Positions 26,550 through 35,203 of a stretch of 64,000 nucleotides of DNA are shown here, piece after piece. The number at the start of each line of letters is the position of its first letter. The stretch's first letter is position 1. Both the position numbers and the translations under genes were made by a program. The stretch spans positions 1,364,001 to 1,428,000 of the forward strand of contig NZ_CP058334.1 of the NCBI RefSeq assembly GCF_013391085.1. The letters are read 5' to 3'. This DNA is from Natronomonas halophila (GTDB lineage: Archaea; Halobacteriota; Halobacteria; Halobacteriales; Haloarculaceae). The notes under the pieces are model-generated. The model was not told where the DNA came from. It worked only from the letters and a program-made list of their open reading frames with translations, and did no database searches.

Positions 26550-27335
26550 ATGAGTCTCCTGCCCTCCAGTCCGGATATCTCCCCGGACAGCGAGCCACGG
26601 GTTGTCGGCCTCGACAGCGAGGAGGCCGACGACCTGATGGCGGCGCTTTCCTCGACGACGGCCCGGCGGCTTCTCTCGGAGTTACACGACGACCCCGCGC
26701 CGCCCGGCGAGTTGGCCGACCGCGTCGACACCTCGCTGCAGAACGCCCAGTACCACCTCGAAAAGCTCGAAGACGCCGGCGCCATCGAGGTCGTCGGTAC
26801 CGCCTACTCCGAGAAGGGCCGCGAGATGAACGTCTACGGCCCCGCCGACAGCCCGCTTGTCATCTTCGCCGGCGAGCAGGAACGGGCCTCCGGCCTCCGG
26901 GCCGCGCTCTCGCGACTCTTCGGCGGCTTCCTCGCGCTCGGTGTCGGCGCGCTGGCGATTCAGGAACTGTTCGGCCGCAGCCTCCTCCGGGCGGGCGGGG
27001 AGGGCGCCGCGCCGGCCGGTACCGAGACGCCGACGCCGGAGCCCTCGGCGACGGGGACGCCGACGTCCACGGAGGGCGGAAACGGCGGCAATGTCGGCAT
27101 TCAGTCGACCGAGACGGAGGCGGCCGCCGATACGCCGGCCCCGACGGAGGCCCCGGAGGCCGCCGAGACGATGACGCCGACCGAAGTCGCGACGGAAGCC
27201 GCCGACGGCATGGACCTGCCCGCCGTCATCGACGCGCTGGGCGGCGGGCTCCCGCCGGGACTGGCGTTCTTCCTCGGCGGCGCAACTGTGCTGACGGTCA
27301 TCGTCGCGCTGACCTACGTCCGGACCCGGCCGTAG
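26550..27335 (+). CDS. Membrane-associated winged-helix (ArsR-like) regulator
   Basis: 261 residues. Residues ~25-95 form a winged helix-turn-helix (LMAALSSTTARRLLSELHDD, LADRVDTSLQNAQYHLEKLEDAG) of the ArsR type common in haloarchaea. Two hydrophobic stretches follow: GGFLALGVGALAIQELFG and, near the C-terminus, GLAFFLGGATVLTVIVALTY. Between them lies a long Thr/Pro/Glu-rich, probably extracytoplasmic segment (residues ~150-225). A DNA-binding domain tethered to the membrane suggests sensing of an envelope signal. Targets unknown. Confidence 0.78.
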   Translation: MSLLPSSPDISPDSEPRVVGLDSEEADDLMAALSSTTARRLLSELHDDPAPPGELADRVDTSLQNAQYHLEKLEDAGAIEVVGTAYSEKGREMNVYGPADSPLVIFAGEQERASGLRAALSRLFGGFLALGVGALAIQELFGRSLLRAGGEGAAPAGTETPTPEPSATGTPTSTEGGNGGNVGIQSTETEAAADTPAPTEAPEAAETMTPTEVATEAADGMDLPAVIDALGGGLPPGLAFFLGGATVLTVIVALTYVRTRP

Positions 27336-27520
27336 CGTCGCTTTCCGTGGGTTTTCGATACCTAAAACGCTTTTTTGACCTTTCGCCGGTGCCTTATCAA
27401 CCATGCCCGTATGAATAGATGCGCTGAACGCTTCGGCCCTCCACCCCGCTGACGTTTGCCCTTGCCCGACCGATCGGCGTTCGGCGCGTTCTTCCTCCCC
27501 CACTCTGCCGCACAATCCGG

Positions 27521-28045
27521 CTATCCGTCGATAACTCGCGGTTCCACGGTGAACTCCTCGAAGACCTCACCCGAGGGTTCGACCAGTCGCCCCCGGGCGA
27601 GTCCACTCTCCTCGTCCCACGTCAGTTCGGCGTGTGCCGGCCGGTTCCAGCGCGGGTCCGCGTGGCTACCGGGGTTCAACATCGGGACGGTGCCCGTCCG
27701 GAACTCGGGTTTGTGGGAGTGGCCGAAAACCAACAGGTCGGCGTTGGATTGTCGGGCGAACATCGACAGCGCCGTTTCGGTCTTCCCGTCGCCGTGGGTG
27801 ACCGCGATGCGGAGGTCCTGCCAGTCGACGACCCGCTCGGCCGGCAGGCGCTCGCGGACCGCCTCGTCGGCGTTGTTGCCGTAGACCCCCCGCAGGTCAC
27901 AGCGGTCGTCGAAGGCATCGAGGACGGGTTCGGTCATGAAATCGCCGGCGTGAATCACGACGTTGGCGGCGTCGACGGCCTCGGCAGTGCGACCCTCGAG
28001 CCGGGTCGACTCGTGGCCGTGGGTATCCGAGAGGGCGACGAGCAT
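27521..28045 (-). CDS. Calcineurin-like metallophosphoesterase (YfcE/MJ0936 family)
   Basis: 174 residues. The start at 28045 begins directly with the first metal motif, MLVALSDTHGHE. Further motifs are VIHAGDF, GVYGNNAD, VTHGDG and LLVFGHSHKPEF, giving the complete dinuclear metal site of small archaeal phosphodiesterases. In vivo substrate unknown. A paralogue of the same family is encoded at 48474-48968. Confidence 0.87.
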   Translation of the reverse strand: MLVALSDTHGHESTRLEGRTAEAVDAANVVIHAGDFMTEPVLDAFDDRCDLRGVYGNNADEAVRERLPAERVVDWQDLRIAVTHGDGKTETALSMFARQSNADLLVFGHSHKPEFRTGTVPMLNPGSHADPRWNRPAHAELTWDEESGLARGRLVEPSGEVFEEFTVEPRVIDG

Positions 28046-28111
28046 ACCGGCGCTACGGCGAGGGGGCCCATGACACCAACGCCTTAGTCCCGGCGGGGAG
28101 TGGTCGGTCGT

Positions 28112-29077
28112 ATGGCAAGCGGCAGTACCGGCGTCGTCGTCGCAGCGATGTTCGCAAACGGGGCCATCGCCGTCCTGAAATTCCTCGGCTTCCTGCTGAC
28201 GGGGAGTCCCTCCATGCTGGCCGAGACCTACCACTCCATCTCCGATACGGGCAATCAGGTGCTCCTGCTGGTCGGCATCAAGTACAGCCAGCAGGAGGCC
28301 AACCGGGCCCATCCGTTCGGCTACGGCCGTGCGCAGTTCTTCTATGCCTTCCTCGTCTCCGTGTTGCTGTTCGGCATCGCGGGTTGGGAGAGCCTCAAAC
28401 ACGGCTACGAGGAACTCCGCCACGGCGGCCACGAAACCGAGGCCGGCGCCGCCGAGTTCCTCGGCTACACCATCGACATCCCGCTACCCGTCGACCCCTT
28501 CTGGGTGTCGGTGGCCATCCTGCTGGGCGCTATCGTCTTCGAGGTCTACGCGTTCGTCAAGGCCCGCGCGGAACTGAAACGGCAGATGGACCAGTACGGC
28601 TGGTCGGGCTACCGTGAGACCTTCGAGCGGACCAGCGACATCACGACGCTGACGGCCTTCACGGAGGACACCGTCGCCCTCATCGGTCTCGTCGTCGCGC
28701 TGGTCGGCATCTTCGCGACCCGCATCACCGAAAACCCCGTCTACGACGCCGCCGGGGCGGTCGTCATCGGCATCCTCCTGATGGTCTTCGCCATCCTGCT
28801 GGCTATCGAGAACAAGCGACTCATCCTCGGCGAGAGCCTCGAAAAGACGGCCGAAAACGACCTCCGGGAAATCATCGCTAGCGGCGACGGTATTCTCGGC
28901 ATCGACGACCTGCAGACGACCTTCGTCGGCCCCCAGAAGGTCCTCGTGGTCGGCGACGTGCGCTTCGAGACGGACCTCTCGCCGGCCGACGTCGACCTCG
29001 CCATCGAGGACGTCGAGAACACACTCCGCGAGGCCGACGACCGCGTCGCGTTCGTCTACATCGAGCCCGCGGACTGA
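28112..29077 (+). CDS. Cation diffusion facilitator family transporter
   Basis: 321-residue CDF-type metal/proton antiporter. About six helices, with the CDF motifs LAETYHSISDTGNQVLLLVG in helix 2 and AFTEDTVALIGLVVALVG in helix 5, where the His/Asp residues (HSISD, TEDTV) form the metal site. It lacks a clear His-rich loop, so the metal is not predictable (Zn, Mn, Fe and Co are all possible). A cytoplasmic C-terminal domain of ~90 residues ends at VYIEPAD. ATG at 28112 preferred over an in-frame GTG twelve bases upstream. Confidence 0.87.
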   Translation: MASGSTGVVVAAMFANGAIAVLKFLGFLLTGSPSMLAETYHSISDTGNQVLLLVGIKYSQQEANRAHPFGYGRAQFFYAFLVSVLLFGIAGWESLKHGYEELRHGGHETEAGAAEFLGYTIDIPLPVDPFWVSVAILLGAIVFEVYAFVKARAELKRQMDQYGWSGYRETFERTSDITTLTAFTEDTVALIGLVVALVGIFATRITENPVYDAAGAVVIGILLMVFAILLAIENKRLILGESLEKTAENDLREIIASGDGILGIDDLQTTFVGPQKVLVVGDVRFETDLSPADVDLAIEDVENTLREADDRVAFVYIEPAD

Positions 29078-29143
29078 CTGCCCGGCGTCGGTTCGGACGC
29101 CGCCTTTCGAGTCCTTTTTCCCCGCCAGTCGGCAAGGGTCGGT

Positions 29144-29722
29144 ATGCTTACAGCGGGCGTCATCGCCGTTCAGGGCGACGTCTCCGAACACGCCGACGCC
29201 ATCCGCCGGGCGGCCGACCGCCACGGCGAATCCGTCGAAGTCCGGGAGATTCGCGACCCCGGCATCGTCCCCGACTGCGACCTCCTGCTCATGCCAGGCG
29301 GCGAATCGACTACCATTTCCCGCCTCCTCCGACAGGAGGGCATCGACGACGAGATTCGGGCCTTCGCCGCCGACGGCAAGCCGATGCTCGTCACCTGTGC
29401 CGGCCTCATCGTCGCCAGTCGCGACGCCAAGGACGACCGCGTCGAGACGCTCGATATCCTCAACGTGACCGTCGACCGCAACGCCTTCGGCCGGCAGAAG
29501 GACAGTTTCGAGGCCCACCTCGACGTCGAGAGGCTCGAACAGCCGTTCCCGGCGGTCTTCATCCGCGCGCCCGCCATCGACGAGGTCGGCGAGGGCGTCG
29601 ACGTACTCGCGACCGCCAAGGACCGCGTCGTCGCCGTCCAGCAGGACAACATCGTCGGCACCGCCTTCCATCCCGAACTCACCGAGGACTCCCGGATTCA
29701 CGGACTGGCCTTCTTCGAGTAA
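29144..29722 (+). CDS. pdxT: Pyridoxal 5'-phosphate synthase glutaminase subunit PdxT
   Basis: 192-residue class I glutaminase that hydrolyses glutamine and channels ammonia to PdxS for PLP synthesis. PGGES at 51-55, nucleophile Cys85 in VTCAGLIV, and catalytic His176/Glu178 in AFHPELTED are all present, as is the family start AGVIAVQGDVSEH. The usual partner pdxS is not in the window; in haloarchaea the two are often unlinked. Monocistronic. Confidence 0.93.
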   Translation: MLTAGVIAVQGDVSEHADAIRRAADRHGESVEVREIRDPGIVPDCDLLLMPGGESTTISRLLRQEGIDDEIRAFAADGKPMLVTCAGLIVASRDAKDDRVETLDILNVTVDRNAFGRQKDSFEAHLDVERLEQPFPAVFIRAPAIDEVGEGVDVLATAKDRVVAVQQDNIVGTAFHPELTEDSRIHGLAFFE

Positions 29723-29768
29723 TCGAGGCGAAAAACGAAGTGGGCGCGCGGTCGACGTTCGGACAGCA

Positions 29769-30170
29769 ATGGAATCGGAACAGGTTCCAGACGACGGGGA
29801 TACCCCGCTGGAGGAGGTCACCGCGGGCGTCGTCATCACGCTGACGCTACTCGCTGGCTTCGGGTTGCTGTTCGCGGGGTTCGAGTTCTTCTGGGTCGCC
29901 TTCCCCGTGGGGTTCGCCGGCCTCCTGCCGGCGGCGATGGGGGCCGTCAAGTACTATCAGCAGTCGACCGACGGGACCGCGTCGTCCCCAAGCGAGACGG
30001 ACCAAGCCCTGGACGACTTGCGCCAGCGCTACGCGCGCGGTGAGTTGACCGAAGCGGAGTTCGAAGCACGCGTCGAACGCCTGCTGGAGACGGAATCGGT
30101 GGGCGACGCCCGGGACTACGCCGACCGAATCGAGACGCGCCCCGAGGCCGACCGGGAACGCGAGCGCTGA
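29769..30170 (+). CDS. Two-helix membrane protein with SHOCT domain
   Basis: 133 residues. Two hydrophobic helices (VVITLTLLAGFGLLFAGFEF and FPVGFAGLLPAAMGAV) precede a cytoplasmic SHOCT motif (LDDLRQRYARGELTEAEFEARVERLLET), a short oligomerisation-type helix pair often found at protein C-termini. It follows pdxT by 46 bases in the same direction. Function unknown. Confidence 0.78.
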   Translation: MESEQVPDDGDTPLEEVTAGVVITLTLLAGFGLLFAGFEFFWVAFPVGFAGLLPAAMGAVKYYQQSTDGTASSPSETDQALDDLRQRYARGELTEAEFEARVERLLETESVGDARDYADRIETRPEADRERER

Positions 30171-30238
30171 GACGGTCGGCCGAACCGCGGCGTTGCAGAG
30201 ACGAACGCGTTTTTAGCCGTGCGTGCCGTGCCGAACGT

Positions 30239-30682
30239 ATGGACGCACACATCGACGGGGTTCGGGTCGCCGAGACCCCAACGGGACTGGCGGCGGTCGT
30301 CCTCCTCGGCGTCGCGGACAGCGAGGACGTACTGCCCATCTTCATCGGCGTCGAGGAGGCGACCAGCATCGCCCGCGGACAGGACGCCACCGACATCGGG
30401 CGGCCGCTGACCCACGACCTCATGCTCGACGTGATGGAGGAACTCGGCGGCCGCGTCGACCGCGTCGTCATCTCCGGCCTCGACGAGGACACCTACGTCG
30501 CCGACCTCCACATCGAGACGCCGCGGGAGGCAGCCGTCGTCGACGCCCGCCCGAGCGACTCGCTGGCGCTTGCGGCCCGCACCAACGCCGACATCGAAAT
30601 CGAGGACGGCGTCTTCGAGGTGGGCCGTGAGTCCCCCGACGAGTACGACGAACTGGACGACGTCCGCGAGGTGATGGCCTGA
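30239..30682 (+). CDS. Bifunctional nuclease (BFN/DUF151) domain protein
   Basis: 147 residues covering a single BFN domain: VVLLGVADSEDVLPIFIGVEEATSIA, RPLTHDLMLDVMEELGG, VDARPSDSLALAARTNADI. Bacterial and plant relatives show DNase/RNase activity in vitro; the physiological role in archaea is not established. The stop overlaps the hisE start by one base (TGATG), so expression is coupled, although no functional link is known. Confidence 0.87.
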   Translation: MDAHIDGVRVAETPTGLAAVVLLGVADSEDVLPIFIGVEEATSIARGQDATDIGRPLTHDLMLDVMEELGGRVDRVVISGLDEDTYVADLHIETPREAAVVDARPSDSLALAARTNADIEIEDGVFEVGRESPDEYDELDDVREVMA

Positions 30683-30981
30683 TGAGCGAGGGGTCGACCG
30701 ACGAGATTCTCGACGAACTGTTCGCCGTCATCGAATCCCGAAAGGAGGAGTTGCCCGAGGACTCGTATACGGCCTCGCTGTTCACCCACGAGAAAGGCGA
30801 GAACGCGGTGCTGGAGAAACTCGGCGAGGAATCGACCGAACTGATTCTCGCGGCCAAGGACGACGACCACGAGGAACTGGCCCACGAGGCCGCCGACATC
30901 GTCTATCATATGCTGGTTCTGCTCTCGATGAAGGACATGGACGTCGCGGACCTGCGTGCGGAGCTTCGTGAGCGTCGGTGA
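30682..30981 (+). CDS. hisE: Phosphoribosyl-ATP pyrophosphatase
   Basis: 99-residue enzyme of histidine synthesis that hydrolyses PR-ATP to PR-AMP and pyrophosphate. The all-alpha NTP-pyrophosphohydrolase fold is evident from LFTHEKGENAVLEKLGEEST, LILAAKD and LAHEAADIVYHMLVLL, where the Glu/Asp residues (EESTE, EAAD) bind magnesium. Complete length. Other his genes are not adjacent, which is normal in haloarchaea, where histidine genes are scattered. Confidence 0.92.
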   Translation: MSEGSTDEILDELFAVIESRKEELPEDSYTASLFTHEKGENAVLEKLGEESTELILAAKDDDHEELAHEAADIVYHMLVLLSMKDMDVADLRAELRERR

Positions 30982-31028
30982 CCGCATTTCGTGTTGTTTG
31001 TTTATAAAACGAACCCGTGCGAAAACGC

Positions 31029-31226
31029 CTAGCGGTCGATGTGGTGGATTGCGCCCGGCGAGAGCAACGTTCCATCGGGCAATTCGACCCACCCGTCCGG
31101 TTTGATGGTCGCCGGTCCCTCGTGGAGAACAGTCGTACCGTCGTCACCGTAAATGACGGCGTCTTCGAGGGACGTCTGCAGAAGTTCCCGGATGGCTTTG
31201 GCGAAGGGTTCGGCGGGAGCGAACAT
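31029..31226 (-). CDS. Small haloarchaeal protein of unknown function
   Basis: 65 residues from the ATG at 31226 (MFAPAEPFAKAIRELLQTSL). A short helix is followed by beta-rich sequence (AVIYGDDGTTVLHEGPATI, WVELPDGTLLSPGAIHHID). The upstream in-frame ATG adds a few basic residues and is less likely. No recognised domain. Confidence 0.6.
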   Translation of the reverse strand: MFAPAEPFAKAIRELLQTSLEDAVIYGDDGTTVLHEGPATIKPDGWVELPDGTLLSPGAIHHIDR

Positions 31227-31269
31227 ACCCGATAAATCGGGCCGACGGGACAAAACGGTCCGGCCTAGT

Positions 31270-31590
31270 TTACTGCGGTTCGAACCGGTAGGTCAGGATT
31301 TCGCTGGATTCGTCCCACTCGAAATCGCCGGGATGGACCTTCTCCATGCGCTTCTTGTAGGCGTCCAGCGACGGCGACCCCTCTCGCTTGGCGTCGGCGT
31401 CGGTCAAATCCCCGAGCGTGCGCTCCTCGACGCTCGTCACCTCGAAGGTGGTCCCGTCGACGTCGAAGGTGTCGCCTGCCTCGGCGTAGCGATTGCCGGC
31501 CCCGCGGCTGAGTTGGGTGATGTCGCCGTCGAGGGCGGCCTGTTTGACGCGGTCGTTCGGCAGCAGCGCGTCGGCGTCGATGCGTGCCAT
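31270..31590 (-). CDS. ASCH-domain protein
   Basis: 106 residues. It has an ASCH-type arrangement: a Lys/Arg-containing start (LLPNDRVKQAALDGDITQLSRG), a beta strand with GDTFDVDGTTFEVTSVEERTL, then LTDADAKREGSPSLDAYKKRM and FEWDESSEILTYRFEP. ASCH domains are PUA-related beta barrels thought to bind RNA; in this small stand-alone type the target is unknown. Followed in the same direction by the small protein at 31029-31226. Confidence 0.78.
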   Translation of the reverse strand: MARIDADALLPNDRVKQAALDGDITQLSRGAGNRYAEAGDTFDVDGTTFEVTSVEERTLGDLTDADAKREGSPSLDAYKKRMEKVHPGDFEWDESSEILTYRFEPQ

Positions 31591-31614
31591 ACCCCCAGTA
31601 CGGGTGCCAGCCCC

Positions 31615-31974
31615 TTAATCGAGGAGGCCGCCGACGGCGCCGCCGATGGCGCTGTCGACCGCGAGTAGGACGGCGATGAAAGCGACCACCGCGAAGACGC
31701 CGAGGCCGCCCACCGCGCCGACGGGGCCTTCGAGCGTGAGGCCGATTACCGCCACCAGCAGGCCGGCGATGACCGCCAGCAGGAGACCGCCGAGCGCGCC
31801 CGCAAGCAGGCCGTGCCAGGCGCCGCGGAGGACGCCGCCGCCCGCAATCAGGCCGGCGACGAACCCGCCGACTAGCCCCGCGCCGACGTGGCCGACGACC
31901 GGCAGTGCGAACGCGAAGACCCCGGCGACGATACCGACGAGAGCGCCGATGAGGACGGCACGCCAGTTTACCAT
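31615..31974 (-). CDS. DUF5518-like multi-helix membrane protein
   Basis: 119 residues, nearly all hydrophobic, with four predicted helices rich in Gly and Ala (AVLIGALVGIVAGVFAFALP, GAGLVGGFVAGLIAGGGVLR, GLLAGALGGLLLAVIAGLLV, FAVVAFIAVLLAVDSAIGG). GAWHGLLAGALGG is typical of DUF5518 proteins in haloarchaea. Function unknown. An in-frame ATG three codons upstream is an alternative start. Confidence 0.72.
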   Translation of the reverse strand: MVNWRAVLIGALVGIVAGVFAFALPVVGHVGAGLVGGFVAGLIAGGGVLRGAWHGLLAGALGGLLLAVIAGLLVAVIGLTLEGPVGAVGGLGVFAVVAFIAVLLAVDSAIGGAVGGLLD

Positions 31975-32096
31975 GGGCGCCATAGGTCGCCGTCGCGCAA
32001 ATGGCTTCCGGCAAGCGGCTTGCCGGCCGGAAAACGGGGGTTAGCCGCCCGTACGCGAGACACGCTCCTTATAGGGACGGACCCACTATCCGAGGT

Positions 32097-33074
32097 ATGG
32101 ACTTCGAAGACCTTCCGACGGTGCCCCGGTCGGAGGAGTTGGTCGACAAGGCGTTCTCGCGGGCAGCACGCGCGGGGCGAGCGAAACAGGGGATCGAGGC
32201 CCAGGAGTCGATGCTCCAGACCTCGGCCAACATCCTCTCCGATAACCTCCAGAACGTCGTTACCTCGTGGCCGGATTTCGGACTCGTCGACGAGTTCTAC
32301 TACGAACTCGCCGACGCGACGCTCGCAGAGACGGACGTCGGCGGCGTCGACAACCTCCGCCAGCACCTCTCGTCGGTCATGAGCGCCGGTCGCCAGATCG
32401 AGAACCTCAAAGAGGAGTACCACGGCCGCATCCGCAACGCCGACAGCGACACCGCCCGAAAGCTCCGCAAGCAGGCCTTCGCCCGCTTTGCGGACGTAAC
32501 CGAAGGCGTCGCCGACGACCTGCTGGCCATCGGCGAGGCACGGGACGCGCTGAAAGTCCTGCCCGACATTCGGGCGGACGAACCCGCCATCGTCGTCGCC
32601 GGCTACCCGAACGTCGGCAAATCCTCCTTCGTCAACGACGTCACCAACGCGACGAACGAGACGGCCTCCTATCCGTACACGACGACGGGCATCAACGTCG
32701 GCCACATCGAGCGAAACCACATCCGCTATCAGTTGGTCGACACGCCCGGCGTCCTCGACCGGCCCTCCGAGGAGCGCAACGCCATCGAGTCGCAGGCAGT
32801 CTCCGCACTGGAGCATCTCGCCGACGCCGTTTTATATATGGTCGACGCCAGCGCGGCCTGCGGCTACCCCCTGGAGGACCAACTCGACCTGCTCGAAGAG
32901 GTTCAGGACCGATTCGACGTGCCCGTCCTCGTCGTCTGCAACAAGTCGGACCGCTCGACCGACGTCGAGGCCGATTACTACATGAGCATCGAAACGGGCG
33001 AGAACGTCGAGGAGGTCCTCGATGCCGCCATCGAAGCGGTCGGCCACGAACCCGAACTGCCCTTCGAGGAGTAA
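32097..33074 (+). CDS. NOG1-type GTPase
   Basis: 325-residue TRAFAC-class GTPase of the Obg/NOG1 group. An N-terminal ~160-residue helical domain (KQGIEAQESMLQTSANILSD) precedes the G domain: G1 GYPNVGKSS at 169-177, G3 DTPG in LVDTPGVLDRP, G4 NKSD, with the SYPYTTTGINVGHI switch region characteristic of NOG1. Eukaryotic NOG1 acts in 60S ribosome assembly; a role in large-subunit maturation is inferred for the archaeal protein. The start at 32097 begins MDFEDLPTVPRSEEL; earlier starts overlap the divergent gene. Confidence 0.88.
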   Translation: MDFEDLPTVPRSEELVDKAFSRAARAGRAKQGIEAQESMLQTSANILSDNLQNVVTSWPDFGLVDEFYYELADATLAETDVGGVDNLRQHLSSVMSAGRQIENLKEEYHGRIRNADSDTARKLRKQAFARFADVTEGVADDLLAIGEARDALKVLPDIRADEPAIVVAGYPNVGKSSFVNDVTNATNETASYPYTTTGINVGHIERNHIRYQLVDTPGVLDRPSEERNAIESQAVSALEHLADAVLYMVDASAACGYPLEDQLDLLEEVQDRFDVPVLVVCNKSDRSTDVEADYYMSIETGENVEEVLDAAIEAVGHEPELPFEE

Positions 33075-33236
33075 CCGGCCTTTTTCAGTGCCCCGCGAAT
33101 CGATAGTCAATCGGCCAGTAGCTTCGGAGAAGCGCTCTCCGGCCCGATCAAACCGTTTTAATCCGAATAAATTCGGTCAAACTCCGTGTGACGGTTTACC
33201 CCCTTTATCTTCCGTAGGGCCGTCGTGCCGACTGCA

Positions 33237-33791
33237 ATGTCAGTCTCAAAGACCCTGGTGGCAGTGCTGGCAGTATTGCTCGTTGCTGGAAGCGGTGCCG
33301 CAGTAACGGGACTGGCCCAGACGGATGCCGGCGCGTCGTCGGCGTCCGTATCCGACCTCGAGATGGATGCAGCGCTCGATAACGAAACCGTCACGGTGAC
33401 CGTGACTGACGACGGCGCGCCCGTAGAGAACGCCTCGGTCACCGTCGAAGGCGAAGAGGAGGTAACCGTCACCACCGACGCGGACGGAACGGCGACGGTC
33501 AACCGCTCGGCGCTCAGCGAGGACGATGAGTCCCTCGAAGAACTCGAAGTCGAGTACGAGTCCGACCACGCGGAGGGCGAACTGGAGTACGTCGTCGATG
33601 ACGGCTCGCTCTCCCTCGTCGAAGAGGAATACGAGTACGACGTAGAGGAAGAAGACGGCGAGGCGGATGACGACGAGAGCGAGGAATCCGAAGACGAGGA
33701 CGACGAAGAGGAAGACGACGACGATGAGGCAGAGGAGGATGATGAAGAAGAGGACGATGAAGAAGACGACGAAACCGAGGAAGACGCCTAA
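33237..33791 (+). CDS. Secreted protein with extreme acidic C-terminal tail
   Basis: 184 residues. A Sec-type signal peptide (residues 1-27, ending GLAQTDA) precedes a small beta domain (~42-125; ETVTVTVTDDGAPVENASVTV resembles Ig-like surface-protein modules). The last ~48 residues are almost only Asp and Glu, with codons GAC/GAG/GAT/GAA mixed. There is no C-terminal membrane anchor or lipobox. A TATA-like CTTTATC about 30 bases upstream of the ATG suggests a leaderless transcript. Possible roles are cation binding at the cell surface or solubility; function unknown. Confidence 0.78.
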   Translation: MSVSKTLVAVLAVLLVAGSGAAVTGLAQTDAGASSASVSDLEMDAALDNETVTVTVTDDGAPVENASVTVEGEEEVTVTTDADGTATVNRSALSEDDESLEELEVEYESDHAEGELEYVVDDGSLSLVEEEYEYDVEEEDGEADDDESEESEDEDDEEEDDDDEAEEDDEEEDDEEDDETEEDA

Positions 33792-33866
33792 CCGCGCGTA
33801 AGGTCCCCCGGTCTGTCGACGGACGGCACAGTTTTTCGCCTGTTTTTCTCGTCAATCGGCCGCTAC

Positions 33867-34313
33867 TCAGGGCAGCAACGACCGGCCGAACTTCGGCAGC
33901 ATGCCGACCGCGGCCGTCGTGAATGCGATACCGGCGGCGGGCGACGGCAACCTATCGCCGAATATCCAGCGATAGCCCCGAACCGGTGTGAGCGCGCCCA
34001 TGGCGATGACCATGTGCGCCGGGATGTCGACCGTCGCGTGTTCGACCGGGTGGTAGTGGGGGTTGTAGTGGTCGAGCGAGACGACCCACGAGGTGGGGTA
34101 CTCCCGAATCTGGAGGTGTTCGCCCTGTTCGTGCTCGCGGTAGACCGAGACCGCTCCCTTATGAATCGACCACGGGAAGTTCGACCGCCGGAGGTCGATA
34201 TCGGTGGGAAGCGCCGGCTCGGCGGCTTTCGGTACGGCCACCGACTCCTCGGCGCCGAGCGCACGCGCCAGCGTGACGGCCTCCTCCCACGACTCGACGG
34301 TCTGCTTCTCCAT
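33867..34313 (-). CDS. Conserved haloarchaeal protein of unknown function
   Basis: 148 residues starting MEKQTVESWEEAVTLARALGA. The middle contains many aromatic and His residues (RRSNFPWSIHKGAVSVYREH, SLDHYNPHYHPVEHATVDIP), and the C-terminal third has hydrophobic stretches (HMVIAMGALTPV, GIAFTTAAVGML) that could contact the membrane. No family recognised. The three His-rich clusters could bind metal, which is speculation. Confidence 0.62.
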   Translation of the reverse strand: MEKQTVESWEEAVTLARALGAEESVAVPKAAEPALPTDIDLRRSNFPWSIHKGAVSVYREHEQGEHLQIREYPTSWVVSLDHYNPHYHPVEHATVDIPAHMVIAMGALTPVRGYRWIFGDRLPSPAAGIAFTTAAVGMLPKFGRSLLP

Positions 34314-34389
34314 ACCTATCATACGAACGGCACGCGGATAAAATAGCCGGCTGTGGACTCGAAACGGTCCGTGGGGAAGAAGCGACGCG

Positions 34390-35139
34390 TCAGTTCACTG
34401 CGGTCGCGTTGTAACTCACGCGCACCTGATAGGAGACCGACACCGACCCGGTATCGAGTCGCGTGTTCGCGCCATCGGCCGACGCCTCGGCGACGGCCCC
34501 CTCGTATCGGACCGGGCGGTAGTGCTGCTGGGAGGCATCGACGGTGGCGACGTTGGTCACCTGCAGGTCGCCGTTGGCCGCGATGGCGTCGGCCTGCGTG
34601 CGTGCGTCGGCCATCGCGTTGTCGATGGCGTCCTCACGGAGGTCCGTGCGGGTGTCCTCCGAGAGCGTGAACCGGACGGCGCCGACCTCGGCGTTCGCGG
34701 CGGTGGCAGCGTCGATGACGTCCCCGGCGCGGGCGGGGTCATCCACCGTCACCTCGAAGGCGTGGACGCCGCGGTAGGCGGGCCCCTCGCGTTCCTCCTC
34801 GCGCGGGTGTCGCTGTTCGTGAATGCGGTATTCGGTCGTTTCGTAGGCCGATTCGTTGACACCGGCCGCCGCGAGTTCCTCGCGGAGGGTCTCGGCGTCG
34901 GCCACGAGCGCGTCACGGACGGCGCTCGCGTTGTCGCCTTCGGCGGTCGCGGCGACGCGGACGACGGCCTGGTCCGGCGGGGCGTCGGCCTCACCGGTCG
35001 CGTCGACGGTAATCGCTCGGTTCGCGGGGTCGTGTGCAGTCGTGTCGCCGCTCGCCGCGGTGACGAGCGCGGCGCCGGCCAGCGCCGCGCCGAGGATGGC
35101 GATGACGACGACCAGCACCGGGAGGGCATCTCGTTGCAT
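34390..35139 (-). CDS. Exported SIMPL (DUF541) domain protein
   Basis: 249 residues. An N-terminal signal or anchor helix (LPVLVVVIAILGAALAGAALVTAAS) is followed by a SIMPL domain: ITVDATGEADAPPDQAVVRV at its start, ELAAAGVNESAYETTEYRI in the middle, and DAIDNAMADARTQADAIA near the C-terminus. SIMPL proteins form oligomeric rings in some bacteria (BP26); their role in archaea is unknown. Confidence 0.85.
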   Translation of the reverse strand: MQRDALPVLVVVIAILGAALAGAALVTAASGDTTAHDPANRAITVDATGEADAPPDQAVVRVAATAEGDNASAVRDALVADAETLREELAAAGVNESAYETTEYRIHEQRHPREEEREGPAYRGVHAFEVTVDDPARAGDVIDAATAANAEVGAVRFTLSEDTRTDLREDAIDNAMADARTQADAIAANGDLQVTNVATVDASQQHYRPVRYEGAVAEASADGANTRLDTGSVSVSYQVRVSYNATAVN

Positions 35140-35203
35140 ACACGTCTCCGTGCGGCGGCGACTACCCTATAAACGCCGAAACATCAAACGCGCCTTTGAG
35201 TCT

